NCBI GenBank assembly: GCA_037951165.1
Contig: JBBDHG010000014.1
Location: forward strand, 1,945,501 to 2,009,500
Length of the DNA: 64,000 nt
From: Lophius americanus
Taxonomy: Eukaryota > Chordata > Actinopteri > Lophiiformes > Lophiidae
Reading direction: 5' to 3'
Both the position numbers and the translations under genes were made by a program. Shown here piece after piece: positions 60,641-64,000 of this stretch. Within the stretch, counting starts at the first letter, position 1; every line of letters begins with the position of its first letter. The notes under the pieces are model-generated. The model was given only the letters and a program-made list of their open reading frames with translations, had not been told where the DNA came from and searched no databases.

Positions 60641-61480
60641 CCAAAATTCCACTATATGATGTCAGAGACTCCAGTTAAGAAACACATTAGGTTGTATTGC
60701 TGTCGTTAAATGTGGCACAATTGGAGGGTGCGATACTGAAATAGGGTTGATTTATATATTTGATTGCCTTTTTTCTTATTGAATAAAAATTATTATTTAA
60801 TTCAAATGATTTGGTCACTTAGGTGGCCTTTGTGTCATGCCGTATTTTTGTTTGAAGGTCCCACACAACTTAGAATAAAATACACACCAAAATATTGAAA
60901 TCAGGAGGAGGTCCAATAATTTTTCCCTCCACAGTAAAATAATCCAAAAATTGTTCAGACAGATTCTTATATTAAGATTCTTTACATTGCAGCAGATATG
61001 TCCTCTCCATACTGCTTGTGAGGTGCCTGGTGTCATCCAAATACCGTTGAATAAAACTAAATATCAATATTTGCTTTTTGGGTTGCTCAGACAAAGACGT
61101 AGACTCTTATCACACTGTGCCGTTAGAGAAGCTAGGAAGACATCAATCACGCAGATATATACCCATGAATTATGAATGCTCTTCGATTTCACATTCAAAC
61201 CCAATACCCGTTCGACGCCAACAGTGATAAACCACTGAGTTCTGCATCTACTGGGATCTTTGACTTCAAACACTGTTCTCAGCCCTGCAGCAAAAAGGGT
61301 TTCACATTGACATTGATGGGTTAAAGTTTGGGGGAAAGGCTGCCCATAAACTGCTCAGTGTCATCACTCTGTGATTCTCACTGCGGTTATCAATTCACCT
61401 TTTTGTTGTTCTAACGGGGTGAAGCCTTTTTGTCTTCACCCTTCTTCTCTCGTTAACGTTGGTGATTCCTCCTCTCGCAG

Positions 61481-61530
61481 GAAAGACGTTTGACAACCAC
61501 TGATCCTATAGTGGACAAACTGCTTTATAA
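61481..61530 (+). other. Possible cryptic or alternative small exon
   Basis: A strong acceptor (CTCCTCTCGCAG) and a strong donor (GTGAGC) bound 50 bases. Joined to tetraspanin exon B in phase 0 it would read ERRLTTTDPIVDKLLY; reading on into the donor it ends at TGA. The peptide is unlike the tetraspanin large loop. Without transcript data this may be chance. Confidence 0.12.
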
Positions 61531-61960
61531 GTGAGCGTTTATATTGAGTTGTGATCCAACATGCCTTTTGGTTGTATAATGATCAGTTCAGGGTTCTTTA
61601 AGAAATAGAAGTCTGATAAGACCATTGTTTGAAAATAGTAAGCCATCTGAGGCATTAGCTTTCCTTAAAGTGCTGCGTTAAAAGCCACATTTGGCAACAT
61701 TTACTAATCAGTGACAACTGGGAAGAAAATCGCTGACTGATTACCATAATATGATCCGATGAAGTCTGCGGAGCAGCTTTTTAAATGGAACCTGGGGTGA
61801 GATGGTTATTAAGTTTTAACAGCTCTGAAAGTCAACTTCATGTCGGTATTACAGCACTTCATTTAAAGCTCCACTGAAAAATGCCATAATATGGCATAAA
61901 TCAAGATTAAGGTGATAATAATAATCCAATATCCATTAATGAGAAAATATGCTGCCAAGC

Positions 61961-61980
61961 AAAAAAAAAAAAAAAAAAAA
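61961..61980. repeat. Poly-A tract
   Basis: A run of about 20 A, possibly a retroelement tail; no body is recognised upstream. Confidence 0.85.
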
Positions 61981-62106
61981 GACAGAAAGTTTTCATTTAC
62001 TTGGGTATCTTCATTGCTCAGTGGTTCAGGATAAACATGATGAATAAACTCAATCAGATGATTAATCAGTAAATCTAGTGTTGTCTGAGTTTTCTGCATC
62101 TAACTA

Positions 62107-62360
62107 GGGATGGCTTTAGCTCAGTGGGTAGAGCAGTTGTCCCTCAACCTGAAACTGGGGTTCAAGCACAACATCTGACAAAACAGGCCATGGATTCTTG
62201 AGCGAGACACAGAAACCGCAGCTACCTGGGTGCTTCACAGGCTCCGCCCACTCCCTCAGTGATAAGATAAATGCGGAGATAAATGTCACGATGTTGTGAC
62301 TGTACGTATTTACTGAGTAACATGTGATAAATAAAGGAAAGATTATTATTATTATTTATT
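62107..62360 (+). mobile_element. tRNA-derived SINE, diverged forward copy
   Basis: GATGGCTTTAGCTCAGTGGG is the A-box head and GGGGTTCAAGCACAAC a weakened B box. The body keeps TTCTTGAGCGAGACACAGAA and CCGCCCACTCCCTCAG. It ends in ATT repeats instead of the CTT-rich tail of the copy at 5022. Confidence 0.75.
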
Positions 62361-62544
62361 AGTCCCAAGTCGTAAAACAAACTATATGCTAAAGGAGGTC
62401 TATCAGTTTCAGCAACAAAGTCTGTATCAGAACCATGTAACAAAGATAAACAGAGTCAGTCTCAGTTCACTAGGGCACTCAAACCCCTAGTGATTCTACG
62501 AGCTGTGTTGTCGGGGGCAATTTGCCACTGGTAGGTTCTCCCGT

Positions 62545-63168
62545 GGCAAAGAGGGAAGGGGAAGGGTCAGAAAAAAGAGCGGTCAAGACCCCTGATGAGA
62601 GAAAAAATCGAGGACTCGAGTACCGGGTCGGCGCCCCGGGGATGGATGAGATCCGCCCTGAGTATCTTAAAGCTCTGGATGTTGTAGGGTTGTCATGGCT
62701 GACACGCCTCTTGAACATTGCGTGGACATTGAGGGAAGTACCCCTGGCTTGGCAGACTGGGGTGGTGGTTCCCCTTTTCAAGAAGGGGGACCAGAGGATG
62801 AGTCCCAATTATCGGGGATCACACTCCTCATTCTCCCTGGGAAGGGGGTATGCCAGGGTACTGGAGAGGAGAGTCCGGTCGATAGTCTCGGATTCGGAGG
62901 AACAATGCGTTTTTCGTCCTGGTCGTGGAACGCTGGACCAGCTCTATACCCTCTCGAGGGTGCTGGAGGGGACATGGGAGTTTGCCTAACCGGTCCACAT
63001 GTGCTTTGTGGATCTGGAGAAGGCTTACGACCGTGTCCCTTGGGGGGTATCATTTGGGGGGTGCTCCGAGAGTATGGAGTGGATGGCACACTGCTACGGG
63101 CCATCCAATCTCTGTACTGTCGGACTCAGAGTCTGGTTCGCATTGCCGGCAGTAAGTTAAACTCGTTG
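62545..63168 (+). pseudogene. Non-LTR retrotransposon reverse-transcriptase fragment
   Basis: Reads GMDEIRPEYLKALDVVGLSW, LTRLLNIAWTLREVPLAWQT, VVVPLFKKGDQRMSPNYRG, then (after two compensating frameshifts near 62817 and 62845) YARVLERRVRSIV, EEQCVFRPGRGTLDQLYTL, a TAA stop where glutamine is expected, and FVDLEKAYDRVPWG, which contains the first catalytic aspartate (motif A). A further frame change gives VLREYGVDGTLLRAIQSL and SLVRIAGSK, where similarity ends near 63168. The YADD motif and everything downstream are missing. It is a dead, 3'-truncated LINE; I do not fix its clade. Confidence 0.88.
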
Positions 63169-64000
63169 GCAAAATGCATTCTGTTTACTTGCTGTTGGAT
63201 GACACTTTTGCTGATTTAGATTTTTAAAAAAGTCGATATGATTAGCTGTCTAAGGGAGGTCTCGTACTATTTGACTCATAAGATACTACATATCCAATAA
63301 TTCTGACTTATCCTGTTAATTAGAAACCGCTTTCTTTTTTTTTCTTTTGGACTGTGCACTGTTCTAGCATCATCCTAACATGATAACCTAACTCCAGAGA
63401 GTAGCTCCAGTGTGTTCCTTCCTGGATGTGCTCTTTCTCCATGATGTTGGATATTAGGTCAATGCAGCAACTCACTGGTTGGCGGTTGAAGGAGGTGCCT
63501 GTCATAGGGGCAGCCATAGAGGTGATTTCTTCTCTGCTTGTGTGCTTTGGGACGAGTCAAGGTGAGGTAATGCTGCTGTAAAAATGAAGCCGAGAAAGAG
63601 CTATGGTGAGGCTGGATCCCCAAAGGTCTCATCCACTCACCCAAAGGGAACTGAAGCCATGAAAATTAATAATGGCTATTACACCGAAGCAGCTGTGGCA
63701 ATGAATTTTGTCTATGGTGGTTCCATTTGGAAAATTTGAAAATTACTGTTCTTAAGTTATAAAAAAATGTTTTATGTGTCTAGACACACTGAAAAAAAGG
63801 GGAAAAAATAGCACATTTGTAGATAGAGGAACAATGAATCGGACTCCAATCGCTGGTTTAGTTTGATCATATAATGAAAAGAACACTTGATGAATTGCCA
63901 GGAATGAGCATAGAGATGCAGTCCAAAAACTACACAGGCAGCTCAAACAGAAATCCAGAAATGTGGAAGAAAGGCTAAGATTCCAGACTATCAAGGAGGC

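Larger units (their letters stand above)
51402..64000 (+). other. Intron downstream of tetraspanin exon B
   Basis: Starts with GTAAGA directly after exon B, and no further tetraspanin exon is recognised to the window end. Stretches where I recognise nothing: 51402-52974, 53291-54395, 54856-55132, 55267-56345, 56736-58090, 58176-60369 (its last part may be an older flank of the Tc1-like piece at 60370), 60641-61480, 61531-62106, 62361-62544 and 63169-64000. Confidence 0.7.

Overview
The window looks like intronic and repeat-rich nuclear DNA of a teleost fish. It holds V-SINE copies of the DANA/Mermaid type, tRNA-derived fish SINEs, several Tc1-like transposons, Penelope-like elements, teleost-type MITEs and long CA/TA microsatellites. 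Nothing indicates prokaryotic, organellar or viral DNA. I found no complete gene.

The only host coding sequence I can support is two exons of one plus-strand tetraspanin gene, most like TSPAN4: 19859-20050 (end of TM1, small extracellular loop, TM2) and 51327-51401 (TM3). Both have consensus splice sites and phase-0 boundaries. They are separated by a 31.3-kb intron. The first coding exon and the exons for the large extracellular loop and TM4 are not visible, so they probably lie outside the window. Almost everything else is intron: 1-19858, 20051-51326 and 51402-64000.

Layout. 1-9 kb: a modular dispersed repeat in inverted pairs, a decayed Tc1-like element, and a tRNA-derived SINE. 9-20 kb: a V-SINE, a GT microsatellite, otherwise featureless, then tetraspanin exon A. 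20-24 kb: a tRNA-Gln-like relic, a minus-strand SINE, a teleost dispersed element and a LINE tail. 24.0-31.2 kb: an apparent 7.1-kb composite DNA transposon with inverted termini and subterminal 42-bp minisatellites. It carries minus-strand remnants of a ubiquitin-ligase-like gene (UIM, then HECT N-lobe) and three younger nested transposons. 32-38 kb: a foldback repeat, a MITE with a direct-repeat flank and a nested V-SINE, and further SINEs. 41-45 kb: fragments of two Penelope-like elements and a Tc1-like element. 49-51.4 kb: a Tc1-like copy carrying an insertion, then tetraspanin exon B. 52-64 kb: the modular repeat, an RTE-like LINE remnant, a TA microsatellite, V-SINE pieces, a Tc1-like fragment, a SINE, and a LINE with a readable reverse-transcriptase domain.

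Apart from the tetraspanin exons, every protein-like segment is a broken transposon gene or a gene fragment carried by one. The most interesting object is the 24-31 kb composite element. Second is the unnamed modular repeat present in at least six places. Family names rest on remembered consensus features. No database search was possible.
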